Origin: Tabrizicola soli | GTDB taxonomy: Bacteria; Pseudomonadota; Alphaproteobacteria; Rhodobacterales; Rhodobacteraceae | Assembly (NCBI RefSeq): GCF_015999335.1 | Contig: NZ_JAEACP010000013.1 | Span: 62,001 to 126,000, forward strand | DNA: 64,000 bases | Direction: 5' to 3' | In this document: piece by piece, positions 7,165-16,591 of the stretch | How positions within the stretch are numbered: the first letter of the stretch is position 1 | Layout of the letters: every line of letters begins with the position of its first letter | Position numbers and translations under genes: made by a program | Notes under the pieces: model-generated | Databases searched by the model: none | Told to the model about the DNA's origin: nothing | The model's input: only the letters and a program-made list of their open reading frames with translations

Positions 7165-7710
7165 ATGAAACGGTTCCTGGGAAGCATCGCGATCCTTGTC
7201 GCTGCCGCGACTCTGCCGCTTGCCGCGCAGGAGACCGACCTGCCGCAGCCTGAGAAACCGCCGGAAGAACAATGCAGGCCCGATATCGGCTGCGTGACCA
7301 ACCTGCCCCTGCCGCGCTACGTCTCGCTGAAAGGGTCCGAGGGCAACGCCCGGCGCGGGCCGGGGCTGACGCATCGGGTGGACTGGGTGTTCACCCGGGC
7401 CGGGATGCCGCTGAAGATCACCGCCGAGTATGAGAACTGGCGCCGGGTCGAGGATTTCGAGGGCGCGGGCGGCTGGGTGCATTACTCGCTTCTGTCGGGG
7501 GTGCGCACGGTCATGGTGACGCTGGACATGGCCGAATTCCACGACGATCCCGACGATGGCTCGCCAGTGATCGCGCAGGCCGAGGTCGGGGTGATCGGCC
7601 GGGTGCAGGAATGCCTGCCCGAGTGGTGCCGCATCACGCTGGACGGCGCGCGGGGCTGGGTCCGCAAAGCCGCGATCTGGGGGGTGAAGCCCGATGAAAC
7701 CATCGACTGA
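7165..7710 (+). CDS. Exported SH3-domain protein
   Basis: A 181-residue protein with a signal peptide (MKRFLGSIAILVAAATLPLAAQ). A bacterial SH3 module covers about residues 55-120, with the landmark GNARRGPGLTHRVDWVF and GGWVHYSLLSG. A second half-module ending GARGWVRKAAIWGV follows. Bacterial SH3 domains usually bind peptidoglycan or peptides in the periplasm. The start is set by the signal peptide; an earlier in-frame start would bury it. The stop codon overlaps the start of the CDF transporter gene by 17 bases, implying translational coupling. Confidence 0.85.
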   Translation: MKRFLGSIAILVAAATLPLAAQETDLPQPEKPPEEQCRPDIGCVTNLPLPRYVSLKGSEGNARRGPGLTHRVDWVFTRAGMPLKITAEYENWRRVEDFEGAGGWVHYSLLSGVRTVMVTLDMAEFHDDPDDGSPVIAQAEVGVIGRVQECLPEWCRITLDGARGWVRKAAIWGVKPDETID

Positions 7711-8596
7711 GCCGTCCGGGCTGGGACTTGCGCTGTCGGCGGGCCTCGCCTCGGTCCTGGTGGCGGGACTTCTGGTCGCGCTGAAGCTTTGGGCCATGGC
7801 CGAGACCGGGGCGCTTTCGATTGCGGCCTCGCTGGCCGATTCCGCGCTGGACCTGATGATGTCGCTCGGGGCGGCGGCGGCCATCGTCTATGCCGCCCGG
7901 CCCGCGGACGAGGATCACGCCTTCGGCCATTCCAGCGCCGAGGACCTGACCGCGCTGGCGCAGGCGGTGTTCATCCTGATCTCGGCCGGGGTGATCGGCT
8001 GGGCGGCGGCGGGGCGGCTCCTGTCGCCGACGCCGCCCGAGTTGACCAGCCACGGGCGCGGCGTGGTGGTCATGGGCCTGTCGATCCTGCTGACCCTGGG
8101 CCTGGTCTGGTGGCAGGGCCGGGTGGCGAAGGCCACGGGCAGCAAGGTGGTGGCGGCGGACCGGCTGCATTATCTGGGCGACCTTCTGCCCAGCCTGGGC
8201 GCGATCGGGGCGCTCTGGGTCTCGTCGCGCTGGGGGATCGGCTATATCGATTCGGTGGTGGCGCTGGGGGCGGCGGGGGTGCTGGTCTTCGGCGCGCTGA
8301 AGATCGGCAAGGACGCCTGGGACGCGCTGATGGACCGCGCCGCCGACCCCGAGGTCCTGGAGGGGATCGGCCGGATCGCGCAGGCCTGGCCCGGGGTGCG
8401 GGGCTATCACGACCTCAAGACGCGTCGGGCCGGCAGTCGCGTCTTCGTCAACCTGCATATCGAGCTGGATGGCGAACAGTCCCTGCGCGAAGCGCATGAC
8501 ATCGGCGCCGGCCTGCGCCGGGCGATTCTGACGGCCTATCCGCAGGCGGATGTGATGATCCACAAGGACGTCCACGATCCGGCCGGTAGAAGCTGA
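7694..8596 (+). CDS. Cation diffusion facilitator (CDF) family metal exporter
   Basis: A 300-residue CDF protein with about six membrane helices in the first 200 residues and a cytoplasmic C-terminal domain. Metal-site motifs typical of the FieF/ZitB group are visible: DSALDLMMS in TM2, HAFGHSSAEDL after TM3, and ADRLHYLGDLLPS in TM5. The C-terminal region (RIAQAWPGVRGYHDLKTRR, then FVNLHIELDGEQSLREAH) is the ferredoxin-like dimerisation domain. It probably exports Fe2+, Zn2+ or a similar divalent ion by proton antiport. It overlaps the SH3 protein gene by 17 bases. Confidence 0.92.
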   Translation: MKPSTEPSGLGLALSAGLASVLVAGLLVALKLWAMAETGALSIAASLADSALDLMMSLGAAAAIVYAARPADEDHAFGHSSAEDLTALAQAVFILISAGVIGWAAAGRLLSPTPPELTSHGRGVVVMGLSILLTLGLVWWQGRVAKATGSKVVAADRLHYLGDLLPSLGAIGALWVSSRWGIGYIDSVVALGAAGVLVFGALKIGKDAWDALMDRAADPEVLEGIGRIAQAWPGVRGYHDLKTRRAGSRVFVNLHIELDGEQSLREAHDIGAGLRRAILTAYPQADVMIHKDVHDPAGRS

Positions 8597-8662
8597 ATTG
8601 TTGCGGACTTGACTTCGCTGCGCCGCAAGCCGATTGTCCATGTGTATAACAACCCGGTCGCC

Positions 8663-9319
8663 ATGCAACCCGTCCGCCGCCTCTATCGCCGCGAAAGCGA
8701 GGAAAACCGTCGGTCTGCGCTGATCTCGGCCACGCAGGAGCTGGTGGCCGAAGGCGGGCCGGGGGCCGCGACCGTGCGCGCCATCGCGGCACGCGCCGGG
8801 GTCACGCCGGGGCTGATCCGGCATTACTTCCAGTCCAAGGACGAACTGACCCGCGCCGCCTACCGCTCGCTGATGGACGGGATGACGGCCAAGGGTTCGG
8901 ACGCGTTGGAGGGGGTGGGCGCCCTGCCCGAGGAGCGTCTTGCCGCCTTCGTCTCGGCCTCGCTGCGCCCGCCGGTGCTGGATTCGGGCTCGGTCGTGCT
9001 TTGGGCAGGCTACATGCACAAGGTCCGCAGCGACCCCGAGCTTCTGGCAGCGCACGAGGCGGGTTATCTCGCCTATCGCGACATGCTGCAGGCGCTGATC
9101 GAGGCCCTTCCGCGTGAGACCCGGCCCGGCCAGAGCCGTTCCGAGGCCATCGCCTGCAACGCGCTGATCGACGGGCTCTGGATCGAGGGCTCGCTCCTGC
9201 GCGACAGCTTTTCACCGGGCGAGGTCGTGACCATCGGCCTTCGGTCGGTCGGCGCCATCCTTGGCACCGACCTGATCGCCCATTCCTCCATGCTGCCTGA
9301 TCCGGGAAAGACCATCTGA
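8663..9319 (+). CDS. TetR/AcrR family transcriptional regulator
   Basis: A 218-residue TetR-type repressor. The N-terminal helix-turn-helix reads ATVRAIAARAGVTPGLIRHYF followed by QSKDELTRAAY. The overall form, including the C-terminal DGLWIEG motif, resembles BetI-like regulators. The ATG at 8663 gives a normal-length N-terminus; an in-frame TTG at 8609 would add 18 residues without family character. The stop codon overlaps the aminotransferase ATG (TGATG), so the regulator heads the aruHI operon and is likely its local controller, probably autoregulated. The ligand is not known. Confidence 0.88.
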   Translation: MQPVRRLYRRESEENRRSALISATQELVAEGGPGAATVRAIAARAGVTPGLIRHYFQSKDELTRAAYRSLMDGMTAKGSDALEGVGALPEERLAAFVSASLRPPVLDSGSVVLWAGYMHKVRSDPELLAAHEAGYLAYRDMLQALIEALPRETRPGQSRSEAIACNALIDGLWIEGSLLRDSFSPGEVVTIGLRSVGAILGTDLIAHSSMLPDPGKTI

Positions 9320-10506
9320 TGCGCTACGCTTCCGTCACCGACCGACTCGCCGGACTTGGCGGCGCGAAATGGGCGATCCATGCCCGCGCCCGCGACCTGA
9401 AATCGGCCGGGGAGCAGATCATCGAACTGACCATCGGCGAGCCTGACGTCGAGACGCCCGAGCCGATGCTGGAGGCCGCCGCGCGCTCGATGCGAGCGGG
9501 ACGCACCGGCTATTCCAACGGCCGGGGCGAGCCTGGGCTGGTCGCGGCGCTGGCCGCCCGCTACACCGCGCGGCGCGGGCGCGGGATCGGACGCGATCAG
9601 GTGATGTGCCTGCCGGGCACGCAGACCACGCTTTACGCCATCCTGCGCACCCTGGTCGAAGCCGGGGACGAGGTGCTGCTGGGCGATCCGATGTATGCCA
9701 CCTATGAGGGGCTGATCGCCCAGACCGGGGCGACCGTGGTGCCGGTGCCGCTGCGGCCCGAACACGGCTTCCGGATGCAGGCCGCCGACGTGGCCGCGCG
9801 GATCACGCCGCGCACGCGCGTCCTGTTCCTGAACACCCCGCACAACCCGACCGGCGCCGTGCTCCGGCCCGCGGACATCCGCGCCCTGGGCGAGGTGGCA
9901 AAGGCGCATGACCTCTGGATCGTCTCGGACGAGGTCTATGAGGATCTGGTCTTCCCCGGCGTCCCCTTCACCTCGCCGCTGGACTTCGCCGACCTGGCCG
10001 ACCGGGTGGTCGTCGCCTCGTCGCTCTCGAAATCACACGCCGCTCCGGGCTTCCGGTCCGGCTGGTGCGTCGGCCCGGCCGAGTTCTGCGAGCGTCTCTT
10101 GCCGCTTTCAGAAACCATGCTTTTCGGCAGCCAGCCCTTCATCGCCGACATGACCCAGCTTGCAGTTTCCGAACCTTCCCCCGTGGCGGCCGGGATGGCG
10201 GAACGCTTCGCCCGCCGCGCCGCGCTGATCGAGCGTCAGCTCACCGGGGTGAACGGGCTTTACGTCCACCGGCCCGAGGCGGGGATGTTCGCGCTGGTCG
10301 ATGTCCGCGCCACCGGCCTTTCGGGCGAGGAGTTCGCGCTGGGGCTTCTGGACCGGCGCAAGGTCGCGGTGATGCCGGGCGAAAGCTTCGGCGCGGGGCT
10401 TTCGGGCTGGCTGCGGCTCAGCCTGACCCAGCCGGACGAAAGGGTGGTCGAGGCCACCGACCGCATCGCCGCCCATGCGGCCAGCCTGCTGGAGGGCGTG
10501 GCATGA
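9319..10506 (+). CDS. aruH: Class I/II aminotransferase, arginine:pyruvate transaminase-like (AruH)
   Basis: A 395-residue PLP-dependent fold type I aminotransferase. The Schiff-base lysine is in SSLSKSHAAPGFRSGW near residue 238, and NTPHNPTGAVL near 175 and SDEVYEDLVF near 210 contact PLP. The whole length resembles Pseudomonas AruH, which transfers the alpha-amino group of arginine to pyruvate to give 2-ketoarginine. The next gene looks like AruI, the 2-ketoarginine decarboxylase, which supports this reading. It overlaps the TetR gene by 1 base and aruI by 4 bases (ATGA). A broader substrate range is possible. Confidence 0.78.
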   Translation: MRYASVTDRLAGLGGAKWAIHARARDLKSAGEQIIELTIGEPDVETPEPMLEAAARSMRAGRTGYSNGRGEPGLVAALAARYTARRGRGIGRDQVMCLPGTQTTLYAILRTLVEAGDEVLLGDPMYATYEGLIAQTGATVVPVPLRPEHGFRMQAADVAARITPRTRVLFLNTPHNPTGAVLRPADIRALGEVAKAHDLWIVSDEVYEDLVFPGVPFTSPLDFADLADRVVVASSLSKSHAAPGFRSGWCVGPAEFCERLLPLSETMLFGSQPFIADMTQLAVSEPSPVAAGMAERFARRAALIERQLTGVNGLYVHRPEAGMFALVDVRATGLSGEEFALGLLDRRKVAVMPGESFGAGLSGWLRLSLTQPDERVVEATDRIAAHAASLLEGVA

Positions 10507-12083
10507 CCACCGTCGGCATCCGTCTGGTCGAGGGGCTGGTCGCCCGGGGCATCGACACCGTCTTCGGCATCCCCGGCGTCCATACGATCGAGCTTTACCG
10601 CGGCCTCGCCGCCGCCGAGGGCAAGATCCGCCATGTCACCGCCCGCCACGAACAGGGCGCGGGCTTCATGGCCGACGGCTTTGCCCGGGTCGCGGGCCGC
10701 CCGGCCGCCGCCTTCGTGATCACCGGGCCGGGGCTGACCAACACGCTGACCGCCATGGCGCAGGCCAAGTCGGATTCGGTGCCGATGCTGGTCGTCTCAG
10801 GCCTTGGGCGCAGCGACACGCTGGGCAAGGGGCTGGGGCGGCTGCACGAACTGCCGGACCAGGGCGCGATGATCGCCACGCTCTGCCATACCGAGACGGT
10901 GACCGACCCCCGGAAGCTGGGCGAGGTGCTGGACCGCGCCTTTGCCGCGATGACGGCGGGGCGGCCGGGGCCCGCGCATATCCAGATCTCGACCAACATG
11001 ATGGGCCAGCCCTGCCCCGCGCTGCCGCCGCCGGTGGTGGCCAGCGCGGCCGTGCCGCTGCCGATGGGCCGGATGCGCAGCATCGCCACCGCATTGAACA
11101 ATGCCGAGCGGGTGGTGATCCTGGCCGGAGGCGGCACCCGCGGCGCGCATGAGGAGTTGCGCAAGCTGGCCGAGATGCTGGACGCCCCCGTGATCCTGAC
11201 CGCGAATGCGCGCGGCGCGATGCATGGCCACCGGCTCTGCGTCCCGGCCTCGCCCAGCCTGGCGGCCGTGCGCAAGCTGATCGCGGAGGCCGACCAGGTG
11301 CTGGCGGTCGGGACCGAGTTGGGGCCGACCGATTACGACGTCTATGCCAAGGGCGGCGTGCCGGACCTGTCGGGGATGATCCGCATCGACATCTGCGCCG
11401 ACCAGCTGGGCCGCCATCCGGCGAAGATGCCGATCAAGGCCGATGCCGGGCCGATGATGGCCGGGCTGATGTCGATGCTCCTGCCCGCCAACCGCGAGGG
11501 CGCGCGCCGCGCCGCCGCCACGCGCGAGGCTGCGCTGGCCGAGATGCCGGCGATCTACGCGCCGCTGCCGGACCATCTGGAAATGGTCGAGGCGATCCGC
11601 GAGGCGATGCCCGGCACGATCATCGTCGGCGACAGCACCCAGCCGGTCTATGCCGCGAACCTCTACTACGACCACGACCGCCCGCGCGGCTGGTTCAACG
11701 CCGCGACCGGCTATGGTGCGCTGGGCTTCGCCCCCGGCGCGGCGGTGGGGGCGGCGCTGGCCTCTCCCGGCACTCCGGTCGTCTGCCTGATCGGCGACGG
11801 CGGCCTCCAGTTCAGCCCCGGAGAGCTGCGCACCGCCGTCGACGAGAAGCTGCCGATCACCTATATCGTCTGGAACAACGCCGGCTTCCGCGAGATCGCC
11901 GAGACGATGCGACAGTACAAGACGCCGGTCCTGGGCTGCGACCCCTCGCCCCTGGACATGGAGCATTTCGCCATGGCCTGCGACATGCTGTTCGCCGCGG
12001 TGCCGCAGGACCCGGAGGTCCTGGCCGAAATGCTGGCCACGCCGCATGACGGGCCGCGCCTTCTGGAAATTCAGGTCCGCTGA
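10503..12083 (+). CDS. aruI: Thiamine-diphosphate enzyme, 5-guanidino-2-oxopentanoate decarboxylase-like (AruI)
   Basis: A 526-residue ThDP enzyme of the acetolactate synthase superfamily. The catalytic glutamate is in RHEQGAGFMADGFAR near residue 50. The ThDP/Mg motif starts at GDGGLQFSPGELRTAV near 433 and ends in IVWNN about 25 residues later. Together with aruH this would convert 2-ketoarginine to 4-guanidinobutyraldehyde, the arginine transaminase route of Pseudomonas. The following dehydrogenase and guanidinobutyrase are not in this window. The ATG at 10503 overlaps the aruH stop. The 3' end overlaps the convergent MFS gene by 13 bases. Confidence 0.78.
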   Translation: MTTVGIRLVEGLVARGIDTVFGIPGVHTIELYRGLAAAEGKIRHVTARHEQGAGFMADGFARVAGRPAAAFVITGPGLTNTLTAMAQAKSDSVPMLVVSGLGRSDTLGKGLGRLHELPDQGAMIATLCHTETVTDPRKLGEVLDRAFAAMTAGRPGPAHIQISTNMMGQPCPALPPPVVASAAVPLPMGRMRSIATALNNAERVVILAGGGTRGAHEELRKLAEMLDAPVILTANARGAMHGHRLCVPASPSLAAVRKLIAEADQVLAVGTELGPTDYDVYAKGGVPDLSGMIRIDICADQLGRHPAKMPIKADAGPMMAGLMSMLLPANREGARRAAATREAALAEMPAIYAPLPDHLEMVEAIREAMPGTIIVGDSTQPVYAANLYYDHDRPRGWFNAATGYGALGFAPGAAVGAALASPGTPVVCLIGDGGLQFSPGELRTAVDEKLPITYIVWNNAGFREIAETMRQYKTPVLGCDPSPLDMEHFAMACDMLFAAVPQDPEVLAEMLATPHDGPRLLEIQVR

Positions 12084-13216
12084 CGCGCCAGGATCGGGGC
12101 GAGGAGGAAGACCGCCCCGACCAGGAAGGCGGCCCAGAGGAAGGCCATGCGCAGGCCGAAGGTTCCGGCGATCAGGCCCAGCAGCGGCGGGCCGACGAAA
12201 TAGCCGAAATAGCCCAGAAGCGTCGCCCGGGCCACGGCGCGGGCGCGGGTGCCGGGCGGGCTGTGCTGGCCGACGAGCGAAAAGGCGGTGGGCGCCAGCA
12301 CCGATGCGCCGATCCCCATGACGAAGAACCCGAGATAGGCCCCGATCGGCCCTGCGGCCTGCGCGGCGATCCCCGCCCCCAGCGCCGCAACCACCGCGCC
12401 GCCTTTCAAGAGCCGGAAGGGATTCACCCGCCCCGCCAGCCATTGCCCGCCCAGCCGGGCAAAGCCCATGGTCAGCGCCAGCATCGCCGGGCCGAAGGCG
12501 CCTTCCTCGGGGCTGCCGCCCAGCGTCTTCTCGATATGCAGCGCCGACCAGTTCTCGGCCGCGTTCTCGGTCATGAAGGCGATCAGCACGATGCCGCCGC
12601 CGATCACCGGCACCAGGCCCAAAGGCAGCGCGTTGCCGTCCTTCGGGCGCTGCAACCCCTCGATCCTCCCGTCGCGCTCCAGCGTCAGCAGGGCGCAGAG
12701 CAGGCCGAGAAGGCCCATCAGCCCCAGCACCCAGGCCGGCGCCCAGCCCGCGCCGCGCATCACCCCGGTCAGGATCGCGCCCCCGGCATAGCCGAAGGAA
12801 TAGGCCGCATGGGCAAGGTTCATCAGATGCATGCCCCGCGCCGTCTCCATCGCGGCGACGCGGGCGTTCATCAAGACATCGGTCAGACCCGTCCCCGCCC
12901 CGGCGCAGGCCATGGCGAGGGGGAACAGCCAGACCGCGCCCACCTGCCCCGGCAGCATGAAGCCCAGCGCCATCAGCGCGGTGGCCAGGGGCAGCGCCGC
13001 CCGGCCCAGCGCCGCGCCGAAGGCCGGGGCCAGCAGCATCGCGCTGATCGCAGCAAGGGGCGTGAAGAACAGCAAGAGACCCAGCCCGGCCTCGTCCACC
13101 CCGAGCATCGCCTTCAGGTCCGGCAGGTCGGCCGCGAACGAGCCCCAGAGCAGGCCCATCGCCCCGAAGGCCGCGATCGCGGGCCTGGAATAGGCAAGGG
13201 TGGCAAGGGCAGGCAT
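12071..13216 (-). CDS. MFS transporter
   Basis: A 381-residue major facilitator superfamily protein with about 12 hydrophobic helices, close in style to the compact YbjJ/fucose-permease-like exporters. Visible are [19 protein letters not shown] in helix 1/loop, and GGPLLGL-like glycine-rich repeats in the C-half ([18 protein letters not shown]). The start at 13216 has GGAG about 8 bases upstream; an ATG at 13228 is an alternative. It is convergent with aruI and overlaps its last 13 bases. The substrate is unknown. A link to arginine metabolism is possible but unsupported. Confidence 0.82.
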   Translation of the reverse strand: MPALATLAYSRPAIAAFGAMGLLWGSFAADLPDLKAMLGVDEAGLGLLLFFTPLAAISAMLLAPAFGAALGRAALPLATALMALGFMLPGQVGAVWLFPLAMACAGAGTGLTDVLMNARVAAMETARGMHLMNLAHAAYSFGYAGGAILTGVMRGAGWAPAWVLGLMGLLGLLCALLTLERDGRIEGLQRPKDGNALPLGLVPVIGGGIVLIAFMTENAAENWSALHIEKTLGGSPEEGAFGPAMLALTMGFARLGGQWLAGRVNPFRLLKGGAVVAALGAGIAAQAAGPIGAYLGFFVMGIGASVLAPTAFSLVGQHSPPGTRARAVARATLLGYFGYFVGPPLLGLIAGTFGLRMAFLWAAFLVGAVFLLAPILARQRT

Positions 13217-13406
13217 GCGCGGCTCCATCGGCGGAAACCGAGAGGTATCCCGCCGCCCCCGCAACCTCCACCCCTTCCGCGACGCGCCCCGGCGCCGAAA
13301 GCGACACGGAACAAGCCCCTTTCCTTCCCGCCGATTCCCCGTTATGGACCCCCGGTCGCGCCATGCACCCTTGGAGGATGGCGGACCTTACATATGGAGA
13401 GACCCA

Positions 13407-14012
13407 ATGGCACGCGAGATCGTCGATCTTAACGCCGAGGTACGGACGGGGACAGGCAAGGGGGCCGCCCGTCAAGCCCGTCGCGAGGGCAAGGTACCCG
13501 GCATCGTCTACGGCGACGGGCAAGAGCCCACGCCGATCAAGATGAACTACAACTACCTCCTGACCAGGCTGCGGCAGGGCCGGTTCCTGCAGACGCTGTT
13601 CAACCTGAAGGTCGAAGGCCAGCCCGACGTCCATGTCATCTGCCGGGCCGTGCAGCGCGACGTGGTCAAGGACCTGCCGACGCATGTCGACTTCATGCGC
13701 ATCCATGATGAAAGCCGGATCAAGCTGTTCATCCATGTGACCTTCGTGAACCACGAAGCCAGCCCCGGCCTCAAGCGCGGCGGCACGCTGACCGTGGTCC
13801 GCCCCGAGGTGGAACTGGAAGTCACCGCGGGCGACATCCCGGATCACATCACGGTCGACCTGACCGGCAAGAAGATCGGCGACGTCATCCACATCGACGA
13901 CGTCCAGCTGCCGGCCGGCGCCAAGCCGACCATCGCGCGGAACTTCGTGATCGCCAACGTCGCCGCGCCGTCGGGCCTGGTGGCGGAAGAGGCCGCCGAA
14001 GCCGAAGCCTGA
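13407..14012 (+). CDS. rplY: 50S ribosomal protein L25/general stress protein Ctc
   Basis: A 201-residue L25 of the long (TL5/Ctc) type. The N-terminal 5S rRNA-binding beta-barrel has the hallmark [20 protein letters not shown] at residues 15-34. The C-terminal Ctc domain runs to about 190 and ends in a short acidic tail ([11 protein letters not shown]). GGAGA 6 bases before the ATG supports the start. In many alphaproteobacteria rplY is followed by pth, but here pth is about 15 kb away. An intrinsic terminator follows at 14040. Confidence 0.95.
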   Translation: MAREIVDLNAEVRTGTGKGAARQARREGKVPGIVYGDGQEPTPIKMNYNYLLTRLRQGRFLQTLFNLKVEGQPDVHVICRAVQRDVVKDLPTHVDFMRIHDESRIKLFIHVTFVNHEASPGLKRGGTLTVVRPEVELEVTAGDIPDHITVDLTGKKIGDVIHIDDVQLPAGAKPTIARNFVIANVAAPSGLVAEEAAEAEA

Positions 14013-14039
14013 GGCTGACGGCGCAGCAACGACCTTTGC

Positions 14040-14068
14040 GGGGGGCCTCTGGCCCCCCGTTCGCTTTT
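14040..14068 (+). terminator. Intrinsic terminator of rplY
   Basis: An 8-bp perfect stem GGGGGGCC/GGCCCCCC with a TCT loop (14040-14058) is followed by GTTCGCTTTT. It is 27 bases after the rplY stop codon. Confidence 0.85.
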
Positions 14069-14216
14069 CTGCCGTTGCCTCCGCACCCCGCCGCCGCGCG
14101 CTGCCCAGAGGCGTGGTTAAGCCTTCCTTGCTACCCAGCCTCGCCATGGGCGAAGCGGCCCGGGCCTGCCCCTCCCCGCTTTGCCATGGCGTTCAAGCTG
14201 GCAAGGGAGTTTTCAG

Positions 14217-16505
14217 ATGAACAAGGCAATCACCGACGGGCTGGTCCTGATGCCGCCGCCGTTCTCGGCCGGGCTGAACCTCTGGTCGCGCGGCGACGGG
14301 ACGCCGGGCTCGGCCGCGTGGCAGGGCCAGCCGAACGCGGCGCTGGTCTCGAACGACCAGGATTTCGCCGGCTGCCTGGAGCTGCAGAAGCTCGAGGCGA
14401 CGCAGAAGCTGCGCAGCTTCGCGCAGACGCCGATCCAGCCCGGCCTCTACCTGCGGGTGACGGCGCGGGTGAAGGCGGTCTCGGGCAACCTTCCGGCCGT
14501 CCGCATCGCCGCCTGGGCGGGGGATGTGGCGGGCCAGAACCTTGCCGCGCTGGCCCAGACCGGCCCCAGCGTGCCGCTGACCGCCTATGGCGAGGTGGTG
14601 ACGGTCAGCGCAATCATCTCTCCGGCCGCGCGGACCGGGGTCGACATGGCCTGGACCACCGAGGCGGTCTATGCCCACATCGGCCTCGACCTGACCGGCG
14701 CGAACGGCGGGGTGGTCCGCATCGACGATCTGGTGGTCGAGGATGTGACCGGCCTCTTCATCCGCAAGCTGATGGACTGGGTCGACGTGCGCGACTACGG
14801 CGCGCTGGGCAACGGCGCGACCAATGACGCGGCCGCCTTCCTCGCCGCCGACGCCGATGCGCAGGGCCGCGCGATCCTGGTGCCCTCGGGCCTGTTCCGG
14901 CTGAACTCCGACGTCACGATCAACAGCCGCATCCGCTTCGAGGGCACGGTCTCGATGCCCGCGAACCGCCGGCTGATCCTGACGCGCAACTTCGACCTCG
15001 ACACCTACGGCCAGGCCTTCGGCACCGAGATCGAGGGCTTCCGCCGTGCGCTGCAGGCGCTGTTCTACTTCACCGACCATGTGACGCTGGACCTCTCCGG
15101 CCGCCGGGTGGAACTGACCGAGCCGATCGACGTGGCCGCCGTCGCGGGGCTGACGACCTTCAACAACCGCCGCGTGCTGCGCAACGGGCAGTTGGTGGCG
15201 GTGGCGGGGCCGGCCTGGACGACCGAGGATTTCACCTCGACCGCCACCTATGCGCCCGCCAACAACCTGACCCTGACCGGCGTCGCCAATGTGGCGAACA
15301 TCCCGGTCGGTTCGCTGGTGATCGGCACCGGCGTCGGACGCGAGGTCTATGTCCGCGCCAGGAACGTGGCGGCGGGGACGATCACCCTCAGCCAGCCGCT
15401 CTGGGGCGCGACGGGGACGCGGCCCTATACCTTCCGCCGCTTCAAGTACATGCTGGACTTCTCGGGCTTCGACCTCCTGTCCCGCTTCGAGCTGGAGGAC
15501 ATCGAGTTCAACTGCCAGGGCCTTTGCTCCGGCGTGCTGCTGGCCAACTCCGGCTCGACCGCACGCTTCCTGTCCTGCACGCTGAACCGGCCGCTCGACC
15601 GGGGGATCAGTTCTCCGGGCCTGGGCTGCCAGGGCATGTTCGTGGACATGTGCCAGTTCCTGTCGAACGAAAGCGCGCTGCCGGCGCAGAGCCGCACCTC
15701 GATCGCGCTGAACGTGAACGCCAATGACGTGAAGCTGCGCAACAACCGCGTCGTCCGCTTCGCCCATTTCGCCATCGTCAACGGCACCGGCCACCTGGTC
15801 CACGCCAACCACTTCTTCCAGGGCGACGACGAGCCGGCGGGCATCCGCCGCGCGGGGCTGGTCTTCACCCAGACCAACGTCTCGACCGTGGTGACGGGCA
15901 ACTACATCGACAACTGCTTCATCGAATGGGGCAACGAGCATGATTCCGAGCCGCAGTGGAACGGCGAGTTCTCCTTCGGCGGGCTGAACATCGTCGGCAA
16001 CGTCTTCATCGCCTCGTCCACGACCTCGGCCTTCCGCTGGGTGGTGATCAAGCCCTATGGGACGGGGCATTACCTGAACGGCTTCTCGCTGGTCTCGAAC
16101 AGCTTCCGCGTCTTCAACGCCACCATTGACCGGGTCGAGATGCTGGACACCAGCCTCGCCACCCTGGACTTCATGCAGTCGCGCAATGTCCGGGTCGAGG
16201 GGAACAGCTTCAACAACGTGGCCCAGGGTATCCAGAACCCCCTGATCGTCAGCCACAGCCAGAATACCGTGGCCGATACCTGGACCATCGATTCGGACGG
16301 CTTCGTGCCCTTCGGCGGCCGGATCCGCATGGTCGAGGCGGTGCAGCCCGAGGGGACGATCCTGAACGGCGCGAATGCGGCGCGCTATGTCTTCCCCAAT
16401 GCCCTGCCCGGCACCGGCGCGCAGGGCAACCAGGCGCAACTGCGCTGGGGCGAGGCGATGAAGGGCAAGGCGGTGGTGAAGATGCGGATGGACCTGCCGT
16501 CCTGA
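14217..16505 (+). CDS. Right-handed beta-helix protein, pectate-lyase-3/GH28-related
   Basis: A 762-residue protein without a signal peptide or membrane segment. Residues 1-185 look like a beta-sandwich module (PGLYLRVTARVKAVSG, RIDDLVVEDVTG). Near 187 starts the signature VDVRDYGALGNGATNDAAAF, typical of the pectate lyase 3/GH28-related beta-helix entry. Repeated short strand-turn units with N-rich ladders continue to about 730. This fold is shared by polysaccharide lyases and phage tailspikes. GGGAG lies about 9 bases before the ATG at 14217. No phage genes are near. Substrate and secretion route are unknown; a signal-independent system would be needed for export. Confidence 0.75.
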   Translation: MNKAITDGLVLMPPPFSAGLNLWSRGDGTPGSAAWQGQPNAALVSNDQDFAGCLELQKLEATQKLRSFAQTPIQPGLYLRVTARVKAVSGNLPAVRIAAWAGDVAGQNLAALAQTGPSVPLTAYGEVVTVSAIISPAARTGVDMAWTTEAVYAHIGLDLTGANGGVVRIDDLVVEDVTGLFIRKLMDWVDVRDYGALGNGATNDAAAFLAADADAQGRAILVPSGLFRLNSDVTINSRIRFEGTVSMPANRRLILTRNFDLDTYGQAFGTEIEGFRRALQALFYFTDHVTLDLSGRRVELTEPIDVAAVAGLTTFNNRRVLRNGQLVAVAGPAWTTEDFTSTATYAPANNLTLTGVANVANIPVGSLVIGTGVGREVYVRARNVAAGTITLSQPLWGATGTRPYTFRRFKYMLDFSGFDLLSRFELEDIEFNCQGLCSGVLLANSGSTARFLSCTLNRPLDRGISSPGLGCQGMFVDMCQFLSNESALPAQSRTSIALNVNANDVKLRNNRVVRFAHFAIVNGTGHLVHANHFFQGDDEPAGIRRAGLVFTQTNVSTVVTGNYIDNCFIEWGNEHDSEPQWNGEFSFGGLNIVGNVFIASSTTSAFRWVVIKPYGTGHYLNGFSLVSNSFRVFNATIDRVEMLDTSLATLDFMQSRNVRVEGNSFNNVAQGIQNPLIVSHSQNTVADTWTIDSDGFVPFGGRIRMVEAVQPEGTILNGANAARYVFPNALPGTGAQGNQAQLRWGEAMKGKAVVKMRMDLPS

Positions 16506-16561
16506 TCGAACCTTTTTCGTCCCGAATAGCGACCAGACGGGCGCAGACTTGAAGAAATCGG

Positions 16562-16591
16562 ACAGGCGGGCCTTCGGGTCCGCCTGTTTTC
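16562..16591 (+). terminator. Bidirectional intrinsic terminator
   Basis: An 11-bp stem (16562-16572 with 16577-16587, one G-T wobble) closed by a TTCG tetraloop and followed by TTTTC. It lies between the beta-helix gene and the convergent PPOX-type gene, whose TGA stop overlaps its end. Confidence 0.88.

Noticed and set aside
8609-8662. TTG start adding 18 residues to the TetR regulator
   Set aside because: The added residues lack family sequence, and the segment overlaps likely promoter DNA; the ATG at 8663 gives the usual N-terminus.
10797-14147. Very long antisense open frame of about 1,100 codons on the minus strand
   Set aside because: It runs opposite aruI and rplY and across the MFS gene in another frame. 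High GC content depletes stop codons in such frames, and the translation has no family sequence outside the true MFS frame. Similar long frames opposite lysS, betC and the beta-helix gene were dismissed for the same reason.
14217-16505. Prophage or tail module around the beta-helix protein
   Set aside because: Flanking genes are ribosomal (rplY), a PPOX flavoprotein and SulP; no structural, integrase or lysis genes and no composition shift are visible.
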